Shown here: positions 25,508 to 33,904 of the stretch, one piece after another
How the letters are laid out: each line of letters begins with the position of its first letter
How positions within the stretch are numbered: the first letter of the stretch is position 1
NCBI GenBank assembly: GCA_016786765.1
Contig: JAEUUZ010000059.1
Coordinates: 224,255 to 288,254, forward strand
Reading direction: 5' to 3'
Origin: Chitinophagales bacterium
GTDB taxonomy: Bacteria > Bacteroidota > Bacteroidia > Chitinophagales > LD1
Length of the DNA stretch: 64,000 bases
Notes under the pieces: generated by a model
Told to the model about the DNA's origin: nothing
Seen by the model: the letters and a program-made list of their open reading frames with translations, nothing else
Database searches by the model: none
Made by a program: the position numbers and the translations under genes

Positions 25508-26170
25508 CTATCGTTCTCCAAACAAAATCGACCCCACACGAATCATTGTAGCGCCATGTTTTAGAGCCAATTTGTAATCGGACGACATGCCCATGGATAA
25601 CTCTTTGAAATAAGGACTATTAGAGAAGAAGTTGTTTTTTATACTTAGAAAGAGTTTGTGCAAGGTTTCAAATTCTTGCTCAACTTGATCTTCATTATCG
25701 GTGTTGGTGGCCATTCCCATTAATCCATGTATTTCGATATTGCTGAACGATTGAAACGAAATTGTGCTCAGCATGTCCAAAACTTCCTCTTCCGAAAACC
25801 CGAATTTTGTTTCTTCTTTCGCAATATGTATTTGTAATAAACAAGGAATCACTCTTTTGTTCTTAATCGCTTGTTTATTAATTTCTTCCAATAGTTTTTC
25901 CGAGTCAACCGCATGAATGAGGGAAACAAAAGGCGCAATATATTTCACCTTATTGCTCTGCAAATGACCGATTAAATGCCATTCAATGTCTTTGGGGAGA
26001 ATAGCCGCTTTATCGCACAATTCCTGAACTTTATTTTCGCCAAACAAACGTTGCCCTTTATCGTAAAAAGCTTGAATAGCCTCAACAGGTTTAGTTTTTG
26101 ACACTGCAATAACTTTTGCTCCGAAACTATTCGCTTCGTTCAATATTTCTAAATACATTCGTTCATTCAT
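25508..26170 (-). CDS. yggS: YggS/PLPBP-family pyridoxal-phosphate homeostasis protein
   Basis: A 220-residue PLP-binding TIM-barrel protein. K25 in AVSKTKP is the PLP-binding lysine, and FGENKVQEL, WHLIGHLQSNK, HAVDSE, HIAKEETKFG, GLMGMATN and SMGMSSDYKLAL...MIRVGSILFG follow in family order. The family keeps free PLP balanced and has no known catalytic reaction. It is a single minus-strand gene divergent from the DUF4296-like lipoprotein gene (6 bases apart), so their control regions must overlap coding sequence. Confidence 0.95.
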   Translation of the reverse strand: MNERMYLEILNEANSFGAKVIAVSKTKPVEAIQAFYDKGQRLFGENKVQELCDKAAILPKDIEWHLIGHLQSNKVKYIAPFVSLIHAVDSEKLLEEINKQAIKNKRVIPCLLQIHIAKEETKFGFSEEEVLDMLSTISFQSFSNIEIHGLMGMATNTDNEDQVEQEFETLHKLFLSIKNNFFSNSPYFKELSMGMSSDYKLALKHGATMIRVGSILFGER

Positions 26171-26176
26171 AATAGT

Positions 26177-26527
26177 ATGTCAATCAGAAACCAAATAATC
26201 TTTTTATTGCTTTTTGTCTTTTCTTCTTGCGAAAACGATAAGCCAACCAAGCCAAAGGTATTTATTGAAAAAGAGAAAATGGAACAAATACTTATGGAAA
26301 TTCATATTTCCGATGCCATTGCAGCTGAAAAAGCCAACGGTAATGCTGCTTTAGAAAAAAATATTGCCGACCAAGGATTGGCTCAAATATTAACGAATTA
26401 TAAACTTACTAAACGGCAGTTTGATTCTGTCTACGTTTATTATGTTCGTCAGCCCGAAGTTTTGAACGAGATGTATGCCGATATTATCACCGAATTAAGC
26501 AAGAAACAAGCACAACTTGCTCGATAA
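26177..26527 (+). CDS. DUF4296-like lipoprotein
   Basis: A 116-residue lipoprotein: signal peptide IIFLLLFVFSSC with Cys14-15 region as lipobox (FSSC), then a helical domain (EKMEQILMEIHISDAIAAEKANG... YKLTKRQFDSVYVYYVRQPEVLNEMYADII) in which the early MEQILMEIHISDA and later YYVRQPE patterns match the DUF4296 family seen in Bacteroidota. The function is unknown. It is 36 bases before the CoA-transferase A-subunit gene. Confidence 0.8.
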   Translation: MSIRNQIIFLLLFVFSSCENDKPTKPKVFIEKEKMEQILMEIHISDAIAAEKANGNAALEKNIADQGLAQILTNYKLTKRQFDSVYVYYVRQPEVLNEMYADIITELSKKQAQLAR

Positions 26528-26563
26528 AAAGCATTTTCTATTTTTACAAAAAAGACATATCCA

Positions 26564-27262
26564 ATGGCAATAAATAAAGTAGTGAGCGGAGCAGATGAAG
26601 CCGTTAAAGATATTCCCGATAATGCTGTGTTGATGTTAGGGGGCTTTGGCCTTTGTGGTATTCCTGAAAACTGTATTACTGCATTGATTAAGAAAGGTGT
26701 AACAGGTTTAACATGTATTTCCAACAATGCAGGTGTTGATGAATTCGGTATTGGTTTGATGTTAAAAACACGTCAAGTGAAGAAAATGATTTCGTCTTAT
26801 GTTGGAGAAAATGCTGAGTTTGAGCGACAATTATTGAGTGGTGAACTTGAAGTAGAATTGATTCCGCAAGGTACTTTAGCGGAGCGTGTTCGGGCCGGTG
26901 GTGCGGGTATTCCTTTGTTTGCCACTCCAACAGGTTTTGGAACTGAAGTGGCGGAAGGGAAAGATACCATTGAGGTAGAAGGTAAGATGTATGTGATGGA
27001 GAAATGGTTGAAAGCAGATTTTGCCATTGTTAAAGCTTGGAAAGGTGATACGATGGGTAATTTGATTTATCGTGGAACGGCACGCAACTTCAATCCAATG
27101 ATGGCTACTGCAGGAAAAATTACCATTGCTGAAGTGGAGGAATTGGTTGAGCCCGGTGAATTAGATCCCAATCAAATTCATACTCCCGGAATTTTTGTGC
27201 AACGTATTTTCCAAGGAAACAATTATGAGAAACGTATCGAACAACGAACAGTTCGAAAATAA
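26564..27262 (+). CDS. scoA: 3-oxoacid CoA-transferase, subunit A
   Basis: A 232-residue family I CoA-transferase alpha subunit with [32 protein letters not shown] and the oxyanion-forming region [14 protein letters not shown]. With subunit B it moves CoA from succinyl-CoA to acetoacetate or another 3-oxoacid. Its partner gene begins 450 bases downstream, with an unrelated small gene in between, which is unusual for a pair that is normally adjacent. Confidence 0.95.
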   Translation: MAINKVVSGADEAVKDIPDNAVLMLGGFGLCGIPENCITALIKKGVTGLTCISNNAGVDEFGIGLMLKTRQVKKMISSYVGENAEFERQLLSGELEVELIPQGTLAERVRAGGAGIPLFATPTGFGTEVAEGKDTIEVEGKMYVMEKWLKADFAIVKAWKGDTMGNLIYRGTARNFNPMMATAGKITIAEVEELVEPGELDPNQIHTPGIFVQRIFQGNNYEKRIEQRTVRK

Positions 27263-27310
27263 TAGGATTAACTTGATATAGTTTTTTTAGAAGCGCTAAA
27301 TAAAATTGAA

Positions 27311-27670
27311 ATGCAAAAGATATTAATTGACTTAAGTACAAATCTGCAAAAATTGCAATCTGAACTGCTTAATCTCATATCCACTTTTTTCGAAAATAAC
27401 CTTTGGGAGTTTGCTGAACAGTTGACTAAACAAGTAACGCTATTCTTTAGCGAATTGTCAATATTGTTAGAACATCTGAAATTAGGGAAGTTGGCAGATG
27501 CTGTACTTCATTTCTTAGACAAGACCGAAGCTTTTTTGACAGATGTATTTGCCCGCTACCATTTACCTGATGCAGCCACTTTGGATGCAGGCTCAAAAAT
27601 GCTTATTCATTTAGTTCGTACTCAAGTTATATACCTTGACCAACAGCGCCAAAGTTTGCTGACGTTCTAA
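27311..27670 (+). CDS. Small helical protein of unknown function between scoA and scoB
   Basis: A 119-residue protein starting with ATG at 27311, predominantly amphipathic alpha-helix (LSTNLQKLQSELLNLISTFFENNLWEFAEQL... LSILLEHLKLGKLADAVLHFLDKTEAFLTDVF), with no cysteine, no signal peptide and no known motif. It is in the same direction as scoA (48 bases after) and scoB (42 bases before). Real coding is supported by the well-formed start, protein-like composition and co-orientation. It could be a small partner or regulator of the transferase, or a recent insertion. Confidence 0.65.
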   Translation: MQKILIDLSTNLQKLQSELLNLISTFFENNLWEFAEQLTKQVTLFFSELSILLEHLKLGKLADAVLHFLDKTEAFLTDVFARYHLPDAATLDAGSKMLIHLVRTQVIYLDQQRQSLLTF

Positions 27671-27712
27671 TCCTATACATCTTAAATCAAAACATCTTAA
27701 ATCATAAAGTCA

Positions 27713-28369
27713 ATGGGCTTAGATAAATTTCAAATTGCGAAACGAATTGCCAGAGAGTTGAAAGACGGGTATTATGTGAATTTGGGCATTGGCATTCCAA
27801 CGTTGGTAGCGAATTATATTCCGGAAGGTGTGAATGTGGTATTGCAATCTGAAAACGGTTTACTGGGTATGGGACCATTCCCCTACGAGAACGAAGTAGA
27901 CCCCGATATGATTAATGCCGGAAAGCAAACCATAACTACGTTGCCGGGCTCTTCAATTTTTTCTTCTTCCGATAGTTTTGCAATGATTCGCGGAGGGCAT
28001 GTGGATTTGACGATTCTTGGCGCTATGGAAGTATCGGAAAATGGGGATATCGCCAATTGGAAGATTCCCGGTAAAATGGTGAAAGGCATGGGCGGTGCTA
28101 TGGATCTTGTGGCCTCTACCGATAACATTATTGTGGCGATGATGCATACCAATAAAGAAGGCGAATCGAAGTTGTTGCCCCAATGCGAGTTGCCTCTTAC
28201 CGGTAAGAACTGCATCACTAAAGTGGTTACCGATTTAGGTTATTTTGAAATCATAGATGGCGCATTTCACTTAAAAGAACTTGCTCCGGGTGTAACTGTT
28301 GAAGAAGTAAAAGCCAAAACTGCCGGTAAATTGGTAGTAGAAGAAGGCGTGAAGGAGATGGTATTTTAG
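27713..28369 (+). CDS. scoB: 3-oxoacid CoA-transferase, subunit B
   Basis: A 218-residue family I CoA-transferase beta subunit. The catalytic glutamate is E47 in LQSENGLLGMGP. Downstream motifs GSSIFSSSDSFAMIRGGHVDLTILGAMEV and TEDLGYFEI-like residues follow the family. It forms a covalent glutamyl-CoA intermediate. It should assemble with the scoA product. Confidence 0.95.
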   Translation: MGLDKFQIAKRIARELKDGYYVNLGIGIPTLVANYIPEGVNVVLQSENGLLGMGPFPYENEVDPDMINAGKQTITTLPGSSIFSSSDSFAMIRGGHVDLTILGAMEVSENGDIANWKIPGKMVKGMGGAMDLVASTDNIIVAMMHTNKEGESKLLPQCELPLTGKNCITKVVTDLGYFEIIDGAFHLKELAPGVTVEEVKAKTAGKLVVEEGVKEMVF

Positions 28370-28383
28370 TTTAATTAATCTAC

Positions 28384-29928
28384 ATGAATACTTCCGAAGT
28401 TCAACCACTTCAGTATGGCGATTTTTTTATTGCAGTGGCGATTTGGGCTTTATTGATACTCCGTTTCGGTTATTGCTTTGGCACTGGTGATCATGTTGAA
28501 TTGTTGCCTTACACTAAGTTTTTAGCGGACCCTACATTATATCCGCACGATTTTTTTATTCAATCTTTGCATGCTACCATTCCCAACGAAAGAACCGTTT
28601 TCGCGAATTTGCTATTGCCTTTTGTAGCGCATTTAGAACGCACTATGTTCTGTTTGCATCTGCTGACAACAGTTACTTTGTTGTTAGGTTTGAAAAAGGT
28701 CGCTTCATTTTACATGTCCGCTTTTCCGGCTTGGTTGGGTATCATTATTTCTGTTCTACTATTGAACGATAAGGCACTTGGTAACGTTGATTTATACACT
28801 CCTTCTGTACAAGCAACTGATGTTGCCTGTGCTATCATTGTATGGGCGGTGGTCGCTTTTCTGCAAAAAAGATATTGGCGTTTTTTGACATTAATGATTG
28901 TAGCTACTTTCATTCATGTCTTAGAAGCATTGGATGTGATGCTGCTTTTTTCTACTATATTAATGATTGAAACCTTAGTTCACAAACAGATGTCAATAGC
29001 AAAGTTTTTATCGCTTCACGTTTTGTATTTTTCAACAGCAGGCATTTATTTAGTATTGATTTTACTGGGTAAATCTAGCGTTCCATCTACACTTACAGAT
29101 AGTACTTTATTCACTATCTTATTTGAGTTCCGCCATCCCCACCACTTCATTTTCAGTACGTTTCCCTTGTTTAATAAGTTATTATTTGTAGGAACAACAT
29201 GTACAGGATTGGTCTATTTTTATTTACAACGAAGTGCATTGTTTTATTTCTTCTTGTTCGGTTTCCTTGGTGTTTTGGTATATATTTTTGCAACCGATTA
29301 TATGCATTTTATTCCCATAGCTAACTTCCAATTCTATAAAGTTACGCAATGGATGAAGGTGTTTGGTATCCTTAGCACAGTGGGTTTGTTGTTTAACTTC
29401 TTGCCAACCTTTAATGCTATAAAGCCAAGTATAATTGCAGTTTGCGCTTTAGTAGTCGTTGGGTTTTCGTTTGGAAGTATTTACGCCAATGTCTCGCCTT
29501 TCAAAGCTAACTATCAATTCGGGACAAAATCATTTGAACAACCGGAGATTGACATTGCGCGGAGAGCCAAACAGTGTACTGCAATCGATGCTATTTTTGT
29601 AGTGCCATTTGCCGCTAATGAATTTAAATTTTGGTCGGAACGAAACGCTTTCATTGAGTTTAAAGCAAATGTTCGAAACAAACAGTTTGTAGGAGAGTGG
29701 TACAGAAGAATTGGTGACGTGTATGGTGTAGATACTACCGATCCGCATATTGGATTTGAAAAGCACTGGACAGCCGATCGAGTTTATCGGGAGAGAGCGA
29801 ATAGCGAATTCTGCCTACAATGGAAACGAGAAGGCGTTTCGCATATTCTTATTGATGAGCATTTGACGAATCCCTTGCTCACGCTTTTAGATTCGAATGC
29901 ACGTTATTATATTTATAAAATCAACTAA
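28384..29928 (+). CDS. Polytopic membrane protein of unknown function
   Basis: A 514-residue protein with about 10-11 hydrophobic segments from residue 13 to ~365 and a soluble C-terminal ~140 residues. The first loop has GTGDHVELLPY and the sequence FFIQSLH nearby, an acidic/charged first loop as in GT-C transferases, but I cannot name a family. The soluble tail (PEIDIARRAKQCTAIDAIFVVPFAANEFKFWSERNAFIEFKAN...) resembles the extracytoplasmic domains of such enzymes. It starts 14 bases after scoB and its stop overlaps the start of the PabC-like gene (TAATG). Confidence 0.7.
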   Translation: MNTSEVQPLQYGDFFIAVAIWALLILRFGYCFGTGDHVELLPYTKFLADPTLYPHDFFIQSLHATIPNERTVFANLLLPFVAHLERTMFCLHLLTTVTLLLGLKKVASFYMSAFPAWLGIIISVLLLNDKALGNVDLYTPSVQATDVACAIIVWAVVAFLQKRYWRFLTLMIVATFIHVLEALDVMLLFSTILMIETLVHKQMSIAKFLSLHVLYFSTAGIYLVLILLGKSSVPSTLTDSTLFTILFEFRHPHHFIFSTFPLFNKLLFVGTTCTGLVYFYLQRSALFYFFLFGFLGVLVYIFATDYMHFIPIANFQFYKVTQWMKVFGILSTVGLLFNFLPTFNAIKPSIIAVCALVVVGFSFGSIYANVSPFKANYQFGTKSFEQPEIDIARRAKQCTAIDAIFVVPFAANEFKFWSERNAFIEFKANVRNKQFVGEWYRRIGDVYGVDTTDPHIGFEKHWTADRVYRERANSEFCLQWKREGVSHILIDEHLTNPLLTLLDSNARYYIYKIN

Positions 29929-30767
29929 TGGCAACGGCTTGGCATAATGGTTTTTGGGTAGATGATACCACACCGGCATTTAATCTGAATCATCGGATTA
30001 CACGTTATGGTGATGGATGTTTTGAGACCGTTTTGGCCGTTAATAATCTTCCTGCATGGGCAGATCTGCATTATACACGGCTTACAAAATCAGCACTGCT
30101 ATTAGGTTTGATACTTCCAGCCGATTTTTCATTTGATGTTTTTCAAAGCACGATTATTCAATTGTGTGAAAAGCATACTGCTCCATACCAACGTGTTCGT
30201 ATTGTTCTATATCGCAATGGTAGTGGCACCTATTTACCAACAAGTAATTATGCCGGTGTGTTTATGACATCACAAGCCCACTCTTTTGATTCGGAGGGTC
30301 AGCAACTCGCTAATGTGGGTGTTTATGAAACTATTGCTAAGCCTATGAATGCTTTGTCGGCACTGAAGTCTTCCAATGCATTGCTCTATGTATTAGCTTC
30401 TAATTTTGCCAAAGAAAACAGTTTCGATGATGTTGTATTACTCAATGCTGCAGGCCGAGTGTGTGAGGCCACTAGTTCCAATTTATTTGTGATTAAAGAC
30501 GAGAAGATATTCACGCCATCAGTTACAGAAGGTTGTGTAGAAGGTGTTTTAAGAACAGTTTTGTTGAACCATTTCAAGATGGAAGAAACGCAAATTACAG
30601 TAGAACAATTAGCAACGGCTGATAGTGTATTCTTGAGTAATACTATTCAAGGTATACGTGCGATTAGATCCATTAACGGTGTGAATTACGCAATAGAACC
30701 TGTAAACTCAATTCATCAGCAACATCTCGAGTTACTTTCCGCTAACATTGGGAAACCTTTCTCCTGA
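29928..30767 (+). CDS. Class IV PLP-dependent enzyme (aminodeoxychorismate lyase / branched-chain aminotransferase-like)
   Basis: A 279-residue fold-type IV PLP enzyme: RYGDGCFETVLAVN, the PLP lysine in ALKSSNALLYVLA, and EATSSNLFVIKDEKIFTPSVTEGCVEGVLRTVL. It is closer to 4-amino-4-deoxychorismate lyase (PabC, folate synthesis) or D-amino-acid aminotransferase than to the longer IlvE, but PabC, Dat and IlvE cannot be told apart from sequence alone. The start overlaps the stop of the preceding membrane-protein gene (TAATG), which implies translational coupling. No pabA/pabB is in the window. Confidence 0.85.
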   Translation: MATAWHNGFWVDDTTPAFNLNHRITRYGDGCFETVLAVNNLPAWADLHYTRLTKSALLLGLILPADFSFDVFQSTIIQLCEKHTAPYQRVRIVLYRNGSGTYLPTSNYAGVFMTSQAHSFDSEGQQLANVGVYETIAKPMNALSALKSSNALLYVLASNFAKENSFDDVVLLNAAGRVCEATSSNLFVIKDEKIFTPSVTEGCVEGVLRTVLLNHFKMEETQITVEQLATADSVFLSNTIQGIRAIRSINGVNYAIEPVNSIHQQHLELLSANIGKPFS

Positions 30768-30784
30768 AAAAGTGTTTGCTAAAG

Positions 30785-32092
30785 ATGAAGAAGAATGTTA
30801 CCATTTGCTGGCTCCGAAGAGATTTACGATTAGACGATAATGCTGCCCTCTATCACGCACTTAAAAAGCATACCAACGTTTTACCCTTATTTATTTTTGA
30901 TACTACCATTTTAGAGCAACTCGAGAATAAATCCGATCGCAGAGTTCAGTTCATTCATCAAGAAATTACGCAACTGGCTATTACTCTTAAAACAGAATAC
31001 CGTTCAGGGCTGTTGTGCTATTATGGTAAACCACTTGAGATTTGGAAGAAAGTCCTTTCAGAATTCACTGTTGATGCTGTATACACCAATCACGATTTTG
31101 AACCCTACGCCATTCAAAGAGATAAAGCGGTTCAAGATCTTTTAGCTGAGCAATCCATTCCTTTCTATACATATAAAGATCATGTTGTTTTTGAAAAAAG
31201 TGAAGTGACAAAAGACGATGGTTTGCCCTACACTGTGTTCACGCCTTACAGCATAAAATGGCGTGCTAAACTCAACGATTTTTATGCTCGTTCCTATCCA
31301 ACATTGAAATATTCTTTCCATTTCTTAAAGCATGAAAGTTTCGCTATTCCTACGCTTGAAGCAATGGGTTTTAGTGCTACTAATTTTGAATTTCCTAAGC
31401 GTATGATATCCTCTTCAGTAGTTTCTAAATACACGGAACAACGCGATTTTCCTGCCATTGAAGGGACAAGTCATTTAGGATTGCACTTGCGTTTCGGCAC
31501 ATTAAGTATTCGAACATTATTGCGTTACGCGCTTTCAAAAAATCAAACATTCGTCAACGAGTTAATTTGGCGCGATTTCTATCAACAGATTCTATGGCAT
31601 TTTCCGCATGTGGTGAAAGGTGCCTTTCGAAAGGAATACGATGGTATTCAATGGGAAAACAATGAACAGCATTTTGCGGCATGGTGCCAAGGGAAAACAG
31701 GTTATCCGCTGGTGGATGCCGGTATGCGCGAACTAAACGCAACAGGTTTTATGCATAATCGGGTGCGAATGGTAGTGGCCAGTTTTCTTACCAAACACTT
31801 ACTCATCGATTGGCGTTGGGGCGAAGCTTATTTTGCTGAGCATTTGCTCGATTTTGATTTAGCCGCTAACAATGGCGGATGGCAATGGGCAGCAGGCTGT
31901 GGCACCGATGCTGCGCCTTATTTCAGAGTGTTTAACCCTGCTAGTCAGTTGGAACGATTTGATAAAGATTTCATCTATGTAAAAAAATGGGTGCCAGAAT
32001 ATGGAACACCCGATTATGTTTTGCCTATTGTGGAGCATGCATTTGCACGGAATCGTTGTTTGGAAGTGTATAAGAAGGCTTTAAAACCATAA
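30785..32092 (+). CDS. phrB: Cryptochrome/DNA photolyase family protein
   Basis: A 435-residue photolyase/cryptochrome with an N-terminal photolyase alpha/beta domain ([21 protein letters not shown]) and the FAD-binding helical domain ([102 protein letters not shown]). The last motif, [23 protein letters not shown], contains the residues that bind FAD and the damaged DNA in CPD photolyases. It repairs UV-induced cyclobutane dimers using light. The start chosen is the ATG at 30785; the TTG at 30776 is an alternative. A bidirectional terminator follows directly. Confidence 0.95.
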   Translation: [435 protein letters not shown]

Positions 32093-32093
32093 A

Positions 32094-32127
32094 AAAAAGG
32101 AGCTGATGCAATCACCAACTCCTTTTT
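32094..32127. terminator. Bidirectional terminator between phrB and the copper monooxygenase-like gene
   Basis: AAAAAGGAG (32094-32102) pairs with CTCCTTTTT (32119-32127); the 16 bases between have further TG/CA pairing. A- and T-runs flank both sides. It lies between two convergent genes and should stop transcription from both. Confidence 0.8.
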
Positions 32128-32145
32128 AAAATGTGTAATTTTTGA

Positions 32146-33813
32146 TTATTCAATAATCAATTTCGATTCTTTATTGAAATGATGACCTGTTGCTTTTACT
32201 AAATACAAACCTGCATTTAAGTTCAATGTTGATGTATTCAACTCTACTTCATTTAATCCTTTAGTAACTGTTGGATGAAGAGTCGTAATCACTTTTCCTT
32301 GGATGTCGGTCAATGTAATTGTCAACTCATCTACTTCAACGGCATTTATAGCAATGGTCGCTTTACTAGATGTTGGATTTGGATAAACCAATAAATCAAT
32401 GCTCTGCTCATCTTTAATGGTAGAAAGACCTGTAGGATTCGCTAATTCATTGGTGTACATGTAGTAGAATAACTGCATTTCATCAGCTGTTGTAAATCCA
32501 AAAGTTACAGGAGCAGCTTGTGTTACATTCCATTTAGTAACAATTCGAATACCTTCCGTTTTCATATTCACTGGCACTTGTGGAACAAAATATTTTATTG
32601 AAGGATGTTCCCAATCATAGAACCCTTTGTCGAAGTTTGTAGCATAATCAAAGTTGCCTTTGTATAGGGTGTCTCCTAGCTGATTCGGTTTTGCGTTATC
32701 TTTTTTGTGAATGTCGAAGTACGTTCCGAATTTATGGGTATGTGAAGACATCATCCAAATATGTCGTGTTTCATTTTTACCGTTGGAATTGTCGTTGTAA
32801 TATTTGGTTTGTTGCCCCGGCAAAAGGAATAAAGTAGCATTATTAATCAATGCTGATTTCATTTCGATCGTTGAGGTATTTATCGGACGAGGTTTGTAGG
32901 CAATGTTCAAATAGAAATCACACGGCAAAACTCCGGGGTTATTATAGTTTTTCAAGTGGTAGTTAAAATCTAATACCGTGTTTTTATCCCAGAAAATAGC
33001 AGTTCCTGCAGGTAAATGAATTTCAGCATCATCTTGCCAAGCTCCGGTTAAATCTTTATTGCCGTCAAATGAAGTGGTACCTCCGGTTAAACTTACAATA
33101 CGTAATCCTTCAGGCATAGATGCTGCCGAAGCAGAATCTTGATATTTAAACAACAATAAGTGATGCGATTCAGAATTCATGAAACCATCAATTTGGCTAA
33201 CTTCCACGTTGTCGTCAAAATCTACTTTGTATTTCAATAGATACTCCATTTCAGTATTTGCACTTCCTGCAGGTGGCAAAAATACAGGTCCAAAACGAAG
33301 ACGTTTAACGCCTGCCGGCTTGAAAGGTTTGTTCAAAAATGGTGTTTTATTCGGATCATTATAATAGGCATTAATACGAGCAGTATCAATGGTTACGCCC
33401 GTTTTCTTAGCGCCATTCATTACCCACTGACGGATATATTCAATCTCTTTATCCGATAAATTATTGCCGTTGATATCTTGCATAGGATTACCCTCATTGG
33501 CCTCTAACGCTAAATCAGTATCAAACCATCCTCCACATTTACGCAATAAATAACTCTCATAAGGTTGATTCATTCTTAGGTATTTGTCTTTTCTTGCAGC
33601 AGCAGCAGCATTTTGCGGAACTACATTCACCAATGCGTTATAAACAGCGGTGCTACTTCCATCAAACTGTAACGAAGAACCACTACTCGTTGCACTGTGG
33701 CAACTTCCGTTGGAACATTTTGTATTCAATGTTTTGTACACTAAATCGTATGAGTTTTGAGCAAAAAGCCCTGCACTCCACAAAGAAAGGAATCCGAGTA
33801 AGGTTTTTTTCAT
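32146..33813 (-). CDS. T9SS-exported copper type II monooxygenase-like (PHM fold) protein with a cytochrome-like N-terminus
   Basis: A 555-residue secreted protein. A signal peptide (1-18, ...SAGLFAQ) is followed by a ~120-residue domain with C33SNGSC38H39, a CX4CH pattern, and LSDKEIEYIRQWVMNGA, a stretch usual at the end of cytochrome-c-like domains. Residues ~170-460 follow peptidylglycine monooxygenase (PHM): H217-H218 (SESHHLLLF) and H286 (FNYHLKNY) match the CuH site, H358/H360 (SSHTHKFG) and M446 (TADEMQLFYYMY) the CuM site. The last ~80 residues are a T9SS type A sorting domain (VYPNPTSSKATI ... LIIE). It should act on the cell surface or outside. The substrate and electron donor are unknown. 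Confidence 0.85.
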   Translation of the reverse strand: MKKTLLGFLSLWSAGLFAQNSYDLVYKTLNTKCSNGSCHSATSSGSSLQFDGSSTAVYNALVNVVPQNAAAAARKDKYLRMNQPYESYLLRKCGGWFDTDLALEANEGNPMQDINGNNLSDKEIEYIRQWVMNGAKKTGVTIDTARINAYYNDPNKTPFLNKPFKPAGVKRLRFGPVFLPPAGSANTEMEYLLKYKVDFDDNVEVSQIDGFMNSESHHLLLFKYQDSASAASMPEGLRIVSLTGGTTSFDGNKDLTGAWQDDAEIHLPAGTAIFWDKNTVLDFNYHLKNYNNPGVLPCDFYLNIAYKPRPINTSTIEMKSALINNATLFLLPGQQTKYYNDNSNGKNETRHIWMMSSHTHKFGTYFDIHKKDNAKPNQLGDTLYKGNFDYATNFDKGFYDWEHPSIKYFVPQVPVNMKTEGIRIVTKWNVTQAAPVTFGFTTADEMQLFYYMYTNELANPTGLSTIKDEQSIDLLVYPNPTSSKATIAINAVEVDELTITLTDIQGKVITTLHPTVTKGLNEVELNTSTLNLNAGLYLVKATGHHFNKESKLIIE

Positions 33814-33904
33814 GTTATGTTATTGGTTTTCGTTTTAAAAATTAAAGGCTAAAATGTTATTTTTCAAAAGCTTAATAGGAGAACAATAACATGAATTTAG
33901 TTTT

